Source: a virus. Taken from it: a DNA stretch of 62,775 nucleotides. The position numbers and the translations under genes were made by a program. Of the stretch, positions 31,779 through 41,150 are shown piece by piece; within the stretch, counting starts at the first letter, position 1; each line of letters starts with the position of its first letter. The notes below the pieces were generated by a model, which was not told where the DNA came from, made no database searches, and saw only the letters and a program-made list of their open reading frames with translations. Location: the IMG/VR virus record IMGVR_UViG_3300046782_000740, positions 1-62,775 of that record. The stretch is one strand, 5' to 3'.

Positions 31779-33301
31779 GCGAACTGGTCACCAAGATCTA
31801 CGGCCCGCCAGGCACCGGCAAGACCACTCGGCTGACCGCCGTCGCCAATCGCGCAGCACAGTTGGTTGGGCCTGATCAACTGTGCGCCATCACCTTTACC
31901 CGGGCTGGGGCAGACGAGATCAAGCAGCGCATCGCGGTCAGCCTGGGTATGCCGGTACCGCCCGACCCGTGGCAGCGCAGGAAGCTCCTCGACGCGCGGC
32001 TGCCGTGGGTCGGCACCATCCACTCGCTGGCGTATAAGCTGATCGGCAGGCCACCCACCCTGCGCGCGGCGGACCTGACAGAGTTCATCGCACGTATGGG
32101 CGGGCGAGCCTCGGGCATGCTGCAGGACGTCGACGCCCAGGAGGGCTACGCCTGGGCCGAGCCCGGTAGAGATGAGGTCGAGGCCGCGCTGGCCGTGATC
32201 TCCGGTGCCAGGCACCGCATGATCGGGCTGCTTGAGGCATACGACAAGATGCCGTGGGGCTACCAGGGACCGACGGTCTCGCCCGAGCGGGTCGAGTTCA
32301 TCGCCCGAGCCTACGCCGACTTCAAGCAACAGACCGGGCGCATCGACTTCGAGGACATGCTGGAGCTAGGCCAGAGCGAGAGACCGCCCGCTCAGGTGTT
32401 CCTCGTCGACGAGGTGCAGGACAACAGCCCCCTGCTGTGGAGCGTGACCGACGCCTGGACTGCGGGGCACAAGACGTACCTGGCAGGCGACCCGTACCAG
32501 GCCATCTACCTGTTCTCGGGTGCGGCGCCCGACCTGTTCATCAACCACACCGGTACGCTGTACCCGCTCGGCGACTCACGTCGCCTCACGGCGCGGGCAA
32601 GCGAGGCCGCTCAGCGTGTCTTACGCGAAGCTGGCGTGCTCGAAGGGCAGTGGCTCGGCACGTGGACCGGAACGGGCGCCGGTGAGCAGACCGACGGCAG
32701 CGAGTTCTACCTGGCCCGCACCAACCGCTTGCTGCACGGCGTCTATCAGGATCTCGAAGACGAGGGCACGCCGTACGGCTACATGCGCGGCGGCGGGCCG
32801 CTCAAGCAGAAGGCAGCCAGCGGCTTCCGCACCCTGATGCAGTTGCGGCGTACCGGTGGCGCCCCTGCCAGCGCGGTCTCGTCGCTGGTCGAGGAGTGCG
32901 AGTCGAGCTACCTGCCGCAGGGGCTCAAGGCCCGCATGCGGGCCCTGGCCAAGGCTGACCCCGACATGCTGCTCGGCCCCGAGACGCTGCCCAGCCTGGA
33001 GGCGGGCGCGCTGGGGCTCAAGCATGCCAGGTACTACGAGCGGGTGCTGTCCCGCCACGGGCCCCGAGCGTTCGTGCTGGAGCCCAGCGTGCGGGTCGGC
33101 ACGATCCATGCCGCCAAGGGCAAGGAAGCCGATACCGTGCATCTCGTGAGTAGCTGGGGTACGCTTCCCTACCGCAGCGCCACCTCGTCTGCTGAGGGCG
33201 CGTTAGCCGAGGGATGCGTGGCGTACGTAGCTCTCACTCGGCACCGGGTGGCGCTGCATTTGATACCCGGTGATGAGGGCATCCCCTATCCCGGTTTCTA
33301 G
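31775..33301 (+). CDS. UvrD/Rep-type SF1 DNA helicase (508 aa)
   Basis: ATGA start after Rpf. Motif I GPPGTGKTT (about 9-17), motif II FLVDEVQD (about 208-215), motif III AGDPYQAIYLFSGA, motif V VGTIHAAKGKEADTV and motif VI VAYVALTRH are all present, so it should be an active ATP-driven 3'-5' DNA helicase. Somewhat shorter than bacterial UvrD. Likely serves replication or recombination with the nearby polymerase. Confidence 0.92.
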   Translation: MSELVTKIYGPPGTGKTTRLTAVANRAAQLVGPDQLCAITFTRAGADEIKQRIAVSLGMPVPPDPWQRRKLLDARLPWVGTIHSLAYKLIGRPPTLRAADLTEFIARMGGRASGMLQDVDAQEGYAWAEPGRDEVEAALAVISGARHRMIGLLEAYDKMPWGYQGPTVSPERVEFIARAYADFKQQTGRIDFEDMLELGQSERPPAQVFLVDEVQDNSPLLWSVTDAWTAGHKTYLAGDPYQAIYLFSGAAPDLFINHTGTLYPLGDSRRLTARASEAAQRVLREAGVLEGQWLGTWTGTGAGEQTDGSEFYLARTNRLLHGVYQDLEDEGTPYGYMRGGGPLKQKAASGFRTLMQLRRTGGAPASAVSSLVEECESSYLPQGLKARMRALAKADPDMLLGPETLPSLEAGALGLKHARYYERVLSRHGPRAFVLEPSVRVGTIHAAKGKEADTVHLVSSWGTLPYRSATSSAEGALAEGCVAYVALTRHRVALHLIPGDEGIPYPGF

Positions 33302-33314
33302 GGAGCGGCCCAAC

Positions 33315-33938
33315 TTGCCCATTGCTGACGAGCCCGGTCCGCAAAATTCGCGGCCAATTTCATGGGATCCGGTATGGACCGAACGCTTCGACGACCGCAT
33401 CGTGCGTACCGAGGCGCACTGGCTCTGGACGGGCTACGTCGACCACCGAGACGGCTACGGGCGCTTCAAGCCCAGCCACGCCGACACGGCGATGCTGGCC
33501 CACCGTCTGGCCTACGTCAGGTGGGTGGGCCCGATCTCCGACGAGACCCCGGTGATCGACCACGTGGGGCACCCGTTCTTCCTGCGCAACTGCGTCAGGC
33601 CAGACTGCCTCGAAGCCATCACGCACGCCGAGAACATCAGGCGCGGCGGCAGCCCCGCAGGCAAGAACGCCCGCCTGACGCACTGCCCCCGGTGCGGCAA
33701 CGAGTTCAACCCCGAGAACACCGTCTACCGGCCCAATGGGGAGCGCCGCTGTCGCATCTGCCTGCGCGAGGAGAAGCGGCGCTACAAGCTCAGGCGGAAG
33801 GCTGAGAAGACGGCGGCGGCAGTGCCGGTAGTGAGTGCAGCCGAGGCCGCGCCGAGCGCAGCGAGAGCACGATTACTTGCTCGGTCTCGCCGTTCGGATA
33901 GCGATGCGTCAGGCTCTGATACTCCCCAATCTGTTTGA
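33315..33938 (+). CDS. HNH endonuclease with zinc ribbon (about 207 aa)
   Basis: Start uncertain: TTG at 33315 has GGAG nine bases upstream; an ATG at 33273 inside the helicase gene is possible. The N-terminal half has WTGYVDHRDGYGRF and HRLAYVRW, followed by IDHVGH, CVRPDCLEAITHAEN, the H-N-H core of phage homing endonucleases. Residues after it form a zinc ribbon (CPRCG, CRICL). The C-terminal 50 residues overlap the 3' end of the opposing primase gene by 149 bases and are low-complexity, so that end may have been acquired by insertion. Confidence 0.8.
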   Translation: MPIADEPGPQNSRPISWDPVWTERFDDRIVRTEAHWLWTGYVDHRDGYGRFKPSHADTAMLAHRLAYVRWVGPISDETPVIDHVGHPFFLRNCVRPDCLEAITHAENIRRGGSPAGKNARLTHCPRCGNEFNPENTVYRPNGERRCRICLREEKRRYKLRRKAEKTAAAVPVVSAAEAAPSAARARLLARSRRSDSDASGSDTPQSV

Positions 33939-35406
33939 GGGCCTCCAGGGCTATGCCTGGCTTGAACGGGTGGATCTGGGCCTTGAGGCGCTGCACGACG
34001 TCGCCGAAGCGCAGGTAGAACGCCTCACCGGTACGCCAGCCCAGCGCTGAGGTCTCGGCGGGCCCGTTGGGTAGCGGACGCTCGATCATCGGCTTGAGCA
34101 GGTTCAGCATGATCCTGGCGGCGTAGCCCGCGTCGCTGGCCTCCATCGGCGCGTGCGTCTCTTCCTCGACCATGCTCGACACGGCGTCAGTGAAGTCGGA
34201 GAAGTTGTGGCCGCGCTGCCCGGGCAGGAACTTGGGCGTCCAGTGCACCTGCAGGAAGCACTTGCGTATGAACGTTTGTTCTGTTAGCAGGTCGACGGCT
34301 GGCACCGCCACGCTCAGCAAGCGCGTGGTCCCGGTATTGCTTACGACCTCGATATCCAGGGTGTACTGCGCCTCGTCGGGCCCGATGATGTACCTGGCGG
34401 CGCGCAGCACCTTGAAGTTGGCGCCCGAGGCGACTCGGGCTGCCTGCCTGGCCTGCTCGATGGAGTCCCTGGCTCTATCGAAGGTCAGCTTGAGGTAGCC
34501 GTAGCCGTGGTTGGCCCGCGACTTGTCCCGGTACGTCGTCCCGCCAATCTCGCAGCAGGCGAAGATCCGCTCGATGGCCTCGAAGTCCTGCTCCTTACGG
34601 ATCAGTTCGCAGATCACGGCGTAGTCGATCTCGCTCTGGCTGGGCACGTTGTTCCAGTGCCGCGTGCCTGGCGCCTGATTCCCGGGGACCAGCAGGGTGT
34701 CCTTGATGCGCTGCTTCATGTTGAGCCCGCGCACCTTGCTGAACGTGTCGGTCTTCTCGTCGTCGCTTAGCTGCAGGATGCTGCGATCATTGGCGCGCGG
34801 CGGGATAGCCCCAGGCACCGGCGTCTCGGACAGGTACGCGTCGCCGACGGCCTTCAGGAACGCCTCACCGTTGGGCACGGTGGGCAGGTTCTCGAAGCCG
34901 CCTGACCTGATCTGGTACGCGCGGCCCGTGTCGGGGTGGATGCTGGGCGGCACCACCATGTAGCTCGGCCCAGCACCGGAGCGTCCGTCGCCGCGCACGT
35001 CGCCCGCGTGGGCGGCGCGGTTGGTCAGGTACCACACCCCGCTCTGGACCCGATTCGGGCAGCGGAACCAGATGTGTGCCTTGCCCGAGCCCGACTCGAC
35101 GATGCACGCGCCGCGCAGCAGCGGGTCGCGCGCGTGGTCCAGTACCCAGCGGGCAAACTCCATGTTGTCGACGTCGCCGCAGTAGATCCCGCCCGAGATC
35201 TCGCCGCAGATCAGGCCCCAGTTCTGGGTGCCCCGCTCGATCCATAGCTGGGCCTCTTCCCGAGTCACCCGACGCTTCTGGAACGGGCTCCACACGCCGT
35301 CCTGCAGGACGCTCAGGTAGGGCCGCTTGTCGCGCGTCTGGAGCGGGATGATGTTGGCGCCCAGCGCCAGGTACCGGAAGGCTATGTGCTCTTGCCCATC
35401 CGGCAT
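33790..35406 (-). CDS. Bifunctional DNA primase/polymerase, prim-pol family (538 aa)
   Basis: Opposite strand to its surroundings. With numbering two higher from an upstream GTG: the start FRYLALGANIIPL is typical of the prim-pol N-terminal domain; GLICG, then GIYCGDVDN, gives metal ligands Asp80 and Asp82; SGSGKAHIWFR carries His113; and SYMVVPPSIHPDTG is the third motif. These belong to the archaeo-eukaryotic primase superfamily, which lays primers. No clear SF3 or DnaB helicase domain follows, so the helicase function must come from another gene. The last about 50 residues overlap the HNH gene and look non-conserved. Confidence 0.85.
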   Translation of the reverse strand: MPDGQEHIAFRYLALGANIIPLQTRDKRPYLSVLQDGVWSPFQKRRVTREEAQLWIERGTQNWGLICGEISGGIYCGDVDNMEFARWVLDHARDPLLRGACIVESGSGKAHIWFRCPNRVQSGVWYLTNRAAHAGDVRGDGRSGAGPSYMVVPPSIHPDTGRAYQIRSGGFENLPTVPNGEAFLKAVGDAYLSETPVPGAIPPRANDRSILQLSDDEKTDTFSKVRGLNMKQRIKDTLLVPGNQAPGTRHWNNVPSQSEIDYAVICELIRKEQDFEAIERIFACCEIGGTTYRDKSRANHGYGYLKLTFDRARDSIEQARQAARVASGANFKVLRAARYIIGPDEAQYTLDIEVVSNTGTTRLLSVAVPAVDLLTEQTFIRKCFLQVHWTPKFLPGQRGHNFSDFTDAVSSMVEEETHAPMEASDAGYAARIMLNLLKPMIERPLPNGPAETSALGWRTGEAFYLRFGDVVQRLKAQIHPFKPGIALEALKQIGEYQSLTHRYPNGETEQVIVLSLRSARPRLHSLPALPPPSSQPSA

Positions 35407-35419
35407 AACCACTGCGGGC

Positions 35420-35752
35420 CTACGTTCCTGGGACGGACTCTACGGGGCTGTCTCCTGCCTCGGTGGCCGTCTCATTAGCCGGTGAATTGGCGTCCGACCG
35501 GTGCTTGCCCAGGTCAGGGTGCAGCTTCTTATAGGCGTCCAGATCGCTGATCCTGAACATCAGCACGCGGCTCTTATCACCGAGCATAAAGCCGGGTATG
35601 CCAACGCCTCCGCCATCGTAGATTGACTTGAGCCGATACACGTACTCGCGGCTCACGCCAAGGTAATCTGCGGCTTCCTGTGCGGGCAACCAGCCCATAA
35701 ACGAGACCCTGCTGGGTGCTTCTGGCTTAACCGGTGCTACAGCCTGTGTCAT
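35420..35752 (-). CDS. HTH DNA-binding protein, excisionase/MerR-like (110 aa)
   Basis: ATG with GAGGT five bases upstream. Residues about 19-45 (GWLPAQEAADYLGVSREYVY) are a typical helix-turn-helix of the excisionase type, then a wing-like part (VLMFRISDLDAYKK); the last 35 residues are acidic and disordered. It lies 31 bases from promoter P6 of the rightward SNF2 gene and heads the primase operon, so it may regulate this divergent pair. Confidence 0.8.
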   Translation of the reverse strand: MTQAVAPVKPEAPSRVSFMGWLPAQEAADYLGVSREYVYRLKSIYDGGGVGIPGFMLGDKSRVLMFRISDLDAYKKLHPDLGKHRSDANSPANETATEAGDSPVESVPGT

Positions 35753-35783
35753 ACAAACCTCGCTAGAAGTTGGTTCGGTCGAC

Positions 35784-35813
35784 TTGACAATCGACGAGGG
35801 CCCAGTGTACAGT
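35784..35813 (+). promoter_or_regulatory. Promoter P6 with overlapping inverted repeat
   Basis: TTGACA (35784-35789), 18 bases, TACAGT (35808-35813). GTCGA (35778-35782) and TCGAC (35791-35795) flank the -35 box as an inverted repeat, a possible site for the adjacent HTH protein. The stretch from here to 35898 is gene-free leader. Confidence 0.8.
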
Positions 35814-35898
35814 GACCCCTGTCATTCGTGCAACAACGCCATGGACGTGGCGCCGTTGTGAGTATGCAAAATCTTGTGAAGGGAGCACACCCCTATCT

Positions 35899-37368
35899 AT
35901 GTCTACAGTAGCGTTCTACCCCTACCAGAAAGAGGGGATCGTCCGAGCGTATCACGCCATGCAGGACGACCAGGCACGCGGCGGGTTCTACCTGCAGTGG
36001 AAGCCTGGCATGGGCAAGACGCTGGGCGCCATCGCCCTGCACCGCTCGCTCAAATCGTCCCGTACCGTCATCGTCTGCCCCGTCGTAGCACAGGGCGTAT
36101 GGCGCCGCGAGTTTGCCAAGTGGCTGCCAGGCGTCGACATCTCAACCGAGGTCACAGCTACGGCACAGGTGGTCATCACCACCTACGACAAGCTGAAGGA
36201 TCCCAAGGCCAGCAACGGGCTGCACCAGCGTACGCTGGGCCGGGACCGACTGCATCGGCTGCAGGGCTGGGAGCCCGATCTGCTGATCCTCGACGAGGCG
36301 CAGTACATCAAGTCCCCGTCGGCCAGCAGGACCAGGGCCATGTGGAAGCTGGCAGGGGCCTGCAAGTTCAAGCTTCTCCTGTCGGGCACTCCTGCGCATA
36401 GCCCGCTCGACTGGTGGGCACAGTTCAGGGTGGTTGCTCCGCATGAGCCGGTGTTCATGCAGAACTTCACCACCTTCAAGCAGCAGACCGTCGTGCTGCA
36501 GCAGGGCCCCAACGGGGCGTATCCGCTGCGAGGTCGGGGCGGCAACCTGATCGTCCAGAAGGACGGCTACGAGCAGTTGATCCGAGCCATGGCGCCGTAC
36601 GTCCATGCGGTACCCAAGTCGGTGCTCAACCTGCCCGAGCCCATCGTCACCGAGGTGCCCATCACGCTGTCGCCAGCCGAGCGCAAGGCGTACACCCAGA
36701 TGGAGACCATGCTCCGGGTAGAGCTTCAGGATGCCGAAGGCAACCTGTCCGAGGCGAACGCCACCATCGTGCTCACCAAGATCCTGCGGCTGACGCAGAT
36801 CGCGGCGGGCCACGTGACCGACGAGAACGGCAACGCCGTCGACATCGGCAAGACCAAGCTCAACGATTGCCTGGAGCTACTCGACGAGCGGGAAGACGAG
36901 AAGGTCGTCGTGGCCTGTCGCTTCAGGCGGGACATCGCCCGTCTGGCCGAGGCACTCAAGGAGTCGGGCCGACCCTACCGGGTCATCGACGGCAGCGTGT
37001 CTGGCGGCAAGCGCACCGAGGCTGAGGACTGGTTCCAGAAGGAAGACCACAACGGGGTGATGATCCTGCAGTACCAGGCTGGCGGCGTGGCCATCACCCT
37101 GACGGCGGCGAGCAGCATCATCATGTACACGCTGACCCCGAGTGTGATCCAGTGGGAACAAACACTCAGCCGGGTACATCGAATCGGCACGACCACCCAC
37201 GTGCAGGTTCTCTACCTGATTGCCGAGCAGACCCAGGATGAGATCATGCTGGCAGCGCTGCGACGTGGGGCGTCTGCCGTTGATATGGCGAGGCTCCTGC
37301 TCAAGTACCTCAAGCGCACCGACGGCGGGGCGCCCGAGGTGCTGGCAGAAGACGAGGCGGCAGCCTGA
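35899..37368 (+). CDS. SNF2-family DNA helicase/translocase (489 aa)
   Basis: Start at the ATG at 35899 (MSTVAFYPYQ). Motif Q YPYQKEG, Walker A WKPGMGKT (about 31-38), DEAQ box DLLILDEAQ, motif III LLSGTP, and in the second lobe VACRFRRDIARL, motif V ITLTAASSI and motif VI WEQTLSRVHRIG are all present. Phage SNF2 proteins remodel protein-DNA complexes or aid replication and recombination. Length is typical of the phage type. Shares a TGATG junction with the next gene. Confidence 0.93.
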   Translation: MSTVAFYPYQKEGIVRAYHAMQDDQARGGFYLQWKPGMGKTLGAIALHRSLKSSRTVIVCPVVAQGVWRREFAKWLPGVDISTEVTATAQVVITTYDKLKDPKASNGLHQRTLGRDRLHRLQGWEPDLLILDEAQYIKSPSASRTRAMWKLAGACKFKLLLSGTPAHSPLDWWAQFRVVAPHEPVFMQNFTTFKQQTVVLQQGPNGAYPLRGRGGNLIVQKDGYEQLIRAMAPYVHAVPKSVLNLPEPIVTEVPITLSPAERKAYTQMETMLRVELQDAEGNLSEANATIVLTKILRLTQIAAGHVTDENGNAVDIGKTKLNDCLELLDEREDEKVVVACRFRRDIARLAEALKESGRPYRVIDGSVSGGKRTEAEDWFQKEDHNGVMILQYQAGGVAITLTAASSIIMYTLTPSVIQWEQTLSRVHRIGTTTHVQVLYLIAEQTQDEIMLAALRRGASAVDMARLLLKYLKRTDGGAPEVLAEDEAAA

Positions 37369-38408
37369 TGGCCAGCCCCCTCGATGCCCTGGCCTTCAGG
37401 GAGATGTACGGCAGGACGCTGCGGCGCCCTGACCGGGGCTACTCGCACGCCTTCATCGTCGCCCCGATCACCGACAGCATGACTGCCGCTGAGCGGGAGC
37501 GCATGATCGAGATCGTGCGGCAGAGCCTGTATCGCTGCATCGACTACGGCGAGATCTTCTACGTCTCCTCTGAGATGACGGCGTTCCTGCAGCGCGTGGT
37601 CGACACGCACCTGAAGGACCGCACGATGTTTCACGTCGACGTCGGGGATATCCCCAGCCTGACCGGGTTCGTGTACTTCGACGGCGACATTCAGATCCCT
37701 ACCATCTACAGCCCGACGGGCACGCAGCCTCTGCGCGCCATCCTGTGGGACCAGTATGCGTACGGCCCACCGCAGCGGGGCTTCGAGAAGACCGTCAAGA
37801 CGGGAATGTACTTCGGCGGGACCGAGGGCAACCTGCCGATGGAGGCTGCCGGCAAGGTGCTGTACACCGTGTGCGAGACACCCAACCGCGAGCAGCGTAG
37901 CGGGTACGGCCCGTGGAAGCCGCGCCACTGGATCCCCGTCGAGTTTGGCCTGCGCATCGACCCTGGAGAGGCCGTCAACACCGCTCAATCCGACCTGGCC
38001 TATCGAGACCTAGCGCTTACCCCAGAGCAGTTCGAGCGAGACGAGCAGGACACACAGACGGCGATGCTCATCGTCTTCCGCCTGCTGACTGCCTGGACGC
38101 GGGTCATCAAGACCGAGATCCCGGTACTCCACCCTGCCGATGCTGCCCACGACAAGGTCATGCACAAGGAGGGCAGGCCGCCGGCTCAGGTGAAGGTGAC
38201 TCACCTGCGACGCTACGCTGAGACCCCGCCGCACGGCATGGCCGAGGTCGACTGGGCCTACCGCTGGGAGGTCAACGGCCACTACCGCAACCAGCGCGTC
38301 GGGCCTGGCAAGCAGTACACGCGGAAGGTCTGGGTCCGAGGCTACATCAAGGGGCCGGCGGACAAGCCCCTGGTCATCCGCGACAGCATCACGAGCCTGG
38401 ACCGATGA
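37368..38408 (+). CDS. Unknown phage protein (346 aa)
   Basis: Coupled to the SNF2 gene by TGATG and to the next gene by ATGA. A mostly alpha/beta protein; its C-terminal 60 residues (WAYRWEVNGHYRNQ, then VWVRGYIKGPADKPL) match a pattern I recall from many uncharacterised actinophage proteins near DNA-metabolism genes. No catalytic motif identified. Confidence 0.75.
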   Translation: MASPLDALAFREMYGRTLRRPDRGYSHAFIVAPITDSMTAAERERMIEIVRQSLYRCIDYGEIFYVSSEMTAFLQRVVDTHLKDRTMFHVDVGDIPSLTGFVYFDGDIQIPTIYSPTGTQPLRAILWDQYAYGPPQRGFEKTVKTGMYFGGTEGNLPMEAAGKVLYTVCETPNREQRSGYGPWKPRHWIPVEFGLRIDPGEAVNTAQSDLAYRDLALTPEQFERDEQDTQTAMLIVFRLLTAWTRVIKTEIPVLHPADAAHDKVMHKEGRPPAQVKVTHLRRYAETPPHGMAEVDWAYRWEVNGHYRNQRVGPGKQYTRKVWVRGYIKGPADKPLVIRDSITSLDR

Positions 38409-38782
38409 GCCGCCGCAAGCGCGCCCCGCTGATGACCTTCGGTATGCCCAGGCCGTGCGTCGACTGCCCCTTCCTCGAACCGCGCGACTTCCCGCTGCAC
38501 GGCCTACGTGCAGCGGAGATCGCCGAGGGCCTGGAGCACGGCACGTTCGCCTGCCACAAAACCCTGGAGCAGGTGCCTCAGCAGCACTGCGCCGGTGCGC
38601 TGGTGATCATGGCGCTCAACGATGATTGGGGCGACATGCAGCAGATCGCCATGCGGATCGGCCTGTTCGATCCCAGCAAGCTGGACCTGAGCGTCCCCGT
38701 TTACCCCACGTTCGACGCGTTCGTGCTGGCCAAAGGCGGCACGCCCCGTCCCTGGAGGGCTCGCCGTGCCAAGAAATCCTGA
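38405..38782 (+). CDS. DUF6283-like Cys/His protein (125 aa)
   Basis: ATGA start. Has CVDCPFLEP, FACHKTL and QHCAGAL, the C-x2-CPF ... CH ... C layout of the DUF6283 type of small phage proteins, presumably binding a metal or iron-sulfur cluster. Usually encoded near replication genes; function unknown. Its 3' end overlaps the polymerase start by 17 bases. Confidence 0.7.
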   Translation: MSRRKRAPLMTFGMPRPCVDCPFLEPRDFPLHGLRAAEIAEGLEHGTFACHKTLEQVPQQHCAGALVIMALNDDWGDMQQIAMRIGLFDPSKLDLSVPVYPTFDAFVLAKGGTPRPWRARRAKKS

Positions 38783-41150
38783 CTGCCGACTGTGCCCTCT
38801 CGGGGGCACAGTGTTGAATACCTGCGTCTGGGGTGAATGGTGGGGCGACGTCGAGTACACCGGCCCCGCCGTGATGGTCGTCGGCATCAACCCTGGCGGA
38901 CGCGAGGACGCCGAGGGGCGCCCGTTCATCGGCCCGTCTGGGCAGCTACTCAAGGAGGCGCTGCGCCAGGCTGGGGTCAAGCGGGCCTACCTGACCAACG
39001 CCTTCAAGTGCTTCGCCGAGCCCGACATGGCGCATGCCCGAGCTTGCGCCGGCTATCTGGAAGAGGAAATCGCGGATGTCAAACCGGTTTTCATTCTGGC
39101 TCTGGGCAACGTTGCCGTGCAGCGACTGCTTGGCAGGGGTACGGTTGGCCAGGTTTCGGGTAAGGAAACTTGGGCCGCTAAGTATGAGGCGTGGGTACTG
39201 CCCGCATTCCACCCGGCTGCGATCCTTCGTGATCGTGGTCGGGAGAATGCCTGGCGGGCCGACATCCATCGCTTCGGGCGCCTCGTTCGAGGAGATCTGG
39301 AGCCACCGCCGAATACCCCACCGGTACGTGTCGATCTGGTTTCAACTGGCGGGCATCTCCGCGCACTGGACACGGCGCTTCGGACTGAGCCTGCCTTCAC
39401 CTACGACTTCGAGACCAACGTCACCCCAGGCTGGTGGCACAAAGACTTCACGGTCTACACGATAGCCTTCAGCTTCACGGGGCAGGAGGCCATCTGCCTG
39501 CCCATCGCCCACCCCGACGTCGACGCCACGTGGACCGAGCACGTGGTGCGCTGGATGCGCGAGCGGGCCCAGCCGCTGATGGAGGAGAGCGGCATCCGTC
39601 GGACGGTGCACAACGGGATGTTCGACGACCTGGCCTGGCTCAGGCAGACGGGCAGGCTTAGCCGGCCCACGTTCGATACGATGCTGGCGCTGCAGCTTCT
39701 CGACGAGAACGCCCCCAAGTCCCTGAAGTGGGCGGGCCGTGCCCATCTCGGCTGGCCCGACTGGGACATCAACGCGAAGAAGTACCACAGCCTGGCGGAT
39801 CTCTATCCGTACAACGGCTACGACGCGGCGGCGACGTTCCTGCTGCAGGAGATCCTGGCCGACAGGCTGCGCGACGAGCCGGTGCTGCTGCGCTACTTCC
39901 TCAAGCTGGAGATGCCCAAGCTACGTGCGCTGCAGCGGATGGTGGCCCGAGGCATCTACGTCGACAGATCTGCCGCCGCCCGGCTAATGCGTGTAGCGTG
40001 GCGGGAACGCGACGCCGCCGACGCCCGACTGCCAGAGGGCCTCAATCCAGCGAGCCCACGCCAGGTAGCTGCCTGGCTCTACAACGATCTCAAGCTGCCC
40101 GTCATCACCATGGGCAAGCAGCACCCCAGTACAGACGAGGCGACCATCAAAACGCTGGCTCTCAACTACCCAGGTGCTCGTGCCATCCTCGATGCGCGCC
40201 GCCCGAGGAAGAAGATCACGACGTACTTCAGGCCGATCAACCGCATGACCAAGCAGAGCTTCGACGGTCGCCTGCACCCGGACATGCGGACGACCAGCGT
40301 CGAGACCGGTAGGTTGGCTGGCTTCTTCCATACAACGCCGAGGGACACCAGCGTACGCCCCGTCTTCTCGGCGCCGCCAGGCATGATCCTGATCCAGGCA
40401 GACTACCGCCAGATCGAGGCTCGCCTGTGTGCCTGGATGGCGTGCGGTCGGCCCGACAACTGGGACGGCATGCCCACCAACACCATGCTCGGCATGTTCT
40501 TCGGGGGCATGGACATCTACATCGACTTCGCTGCCCGTGCGCTGCGCAAGCACACCAACGACGTCACCAAGGAAGAGCGCCAGATCATGGGCAAGGTGCC
40601 GGTGCTAGCACAGTTGTATGGCATCTCTCCGCAGGGGCTGAGGGAGTACGCCTGGAAGGCGTTTGAGATTGCCTGGTCCGAGGCGCAGGCCACCGCACTG
40701 TGGACGCTCTTCCGCCAGCGCTACCCGGAGTTCCCCGCCTGGCATCGCCTGGCTGAGGCCAAGCTGGTCCGGCGAGGCTACACTCAGACGCCCATCGGTC
40801 GCATCCGCCGTCTACCCAGCGCGCAGTCGTACCAGAAGGATGCTATCCGGGCGGGCATCAACGCCGAGCCGCAGTCGCTGGCGTCCGACATCACTCAGGA
40901 TTCGCTCATCGCACTGGATGCGCTGGGCGCCCGTGTGGTGGGCGACATCCACGATGCGCTGCTCATCGAGGTGCGCCGAGACCGTGGCCGCAGAGCCGTC
41001 GAGGTGATCAGGCAGACCATGCTGGACGCTCCGACCAGGCTGCGTGCGCTGGGCCTGTGGCTACCCGACGGGCTCATCGACGTGGAGATAACAGCAGGGC
41101 CCTGGGGGCTCGGCAAAGAGATCAAGCAGTCCAAAATATCCACACCTTGA
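38766..41150 (+). CDS. Family-A DNA polymerase fused to an N-terminal uracil-DNA glycosylase domain (794 aa)
   Basis: GTG start. Residues 1-175 are a family-4-type UDG: Cys7, Cys10, Cys82 and Cys94 for an iron-sulfur cluster, GINPGGREDAEGRPFIGPSG (40-59), and FHPAAIL with His149. Residues about 205-390 are the 3'-5' exonuclease (DFET with Asp214 and Glu216; HNGMFDDL; YNGYDAAAT). Residues about 400-790 are the polymerase: motif A QADYRQIEARL, motif B region MGKVPVLAQLYG, and motif C DIHDAL, where the usual HDE is HDA. Replicative polymerase of the phage. UDG fusions to PolA occur in other phages; the glycosylase may remove or sense uracil. The stop codon lies inside the next promoter's -35. 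Confidence 0.93.
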   Translation: MPRNPDCRLCPLGGTVLNTCVWGEWWGDVEYTGPAVMVVGINPGGREDAEGRPFIGPSGQLLKEALRQAGVKRAYLTNAFKCFAEPDMAHARACAGYLEEEIADVKPVFILALGNVAVQRLLGRGTVGQVSGKETWAAKYEAWVLPAFHPAAILRDRGRENAWRADIHRFGRLVRGDLEPPPNTPPVRVDLVSTGGHLRALDTALRTEPAFTYDFETNVTPGWWHKDFTVYTIAFSFTGQEAICLPIAHPDVDATWTEHVVRWMRERAQPLMEESGIRRTVHNGMFDDLAWLRQTGRLSRPTFDTMLALQLLDENAPKSLKWAGRAHLGWPDWDINAKKYHSLADLYPYNGYDAAATFLLQEILADRLRDEPVLLRYFLKLEMPKLRALQRMVARGIYVDRSAAARLMRVAWRERDAADARLPEGLNPASPRQVAAWLYNDLKLPVITMGKQHPSTDEATIKTLALNYPGARAILDARRPRKKITTYFRPINRMTKQSFDGRLHPDMRTTSVETGRLAGFFHTTPRDTSVRPVFSAPPGMILIQADYRQIEARLCAWMACGRPDNWDGMPTNTMLGMFFGGMDIYIDFAARALRKHTNDVTKEERQIMGKVPVLAQLYGISPQGLREYAWKAFEIAWSEAQATALWTLFRQRYPEFPAWHRLAEAKLVRRGYTQTPIGRIRRLPSAQSYQKDAIRAGINAEPQSLASDITQDSLIALDALGARVVGDIHDALLIEVRRDRGRRAVEVIRQTMLDAPTRLRALGLWLPDGLIDVEITAGPWGLGKEIKQSKISTP

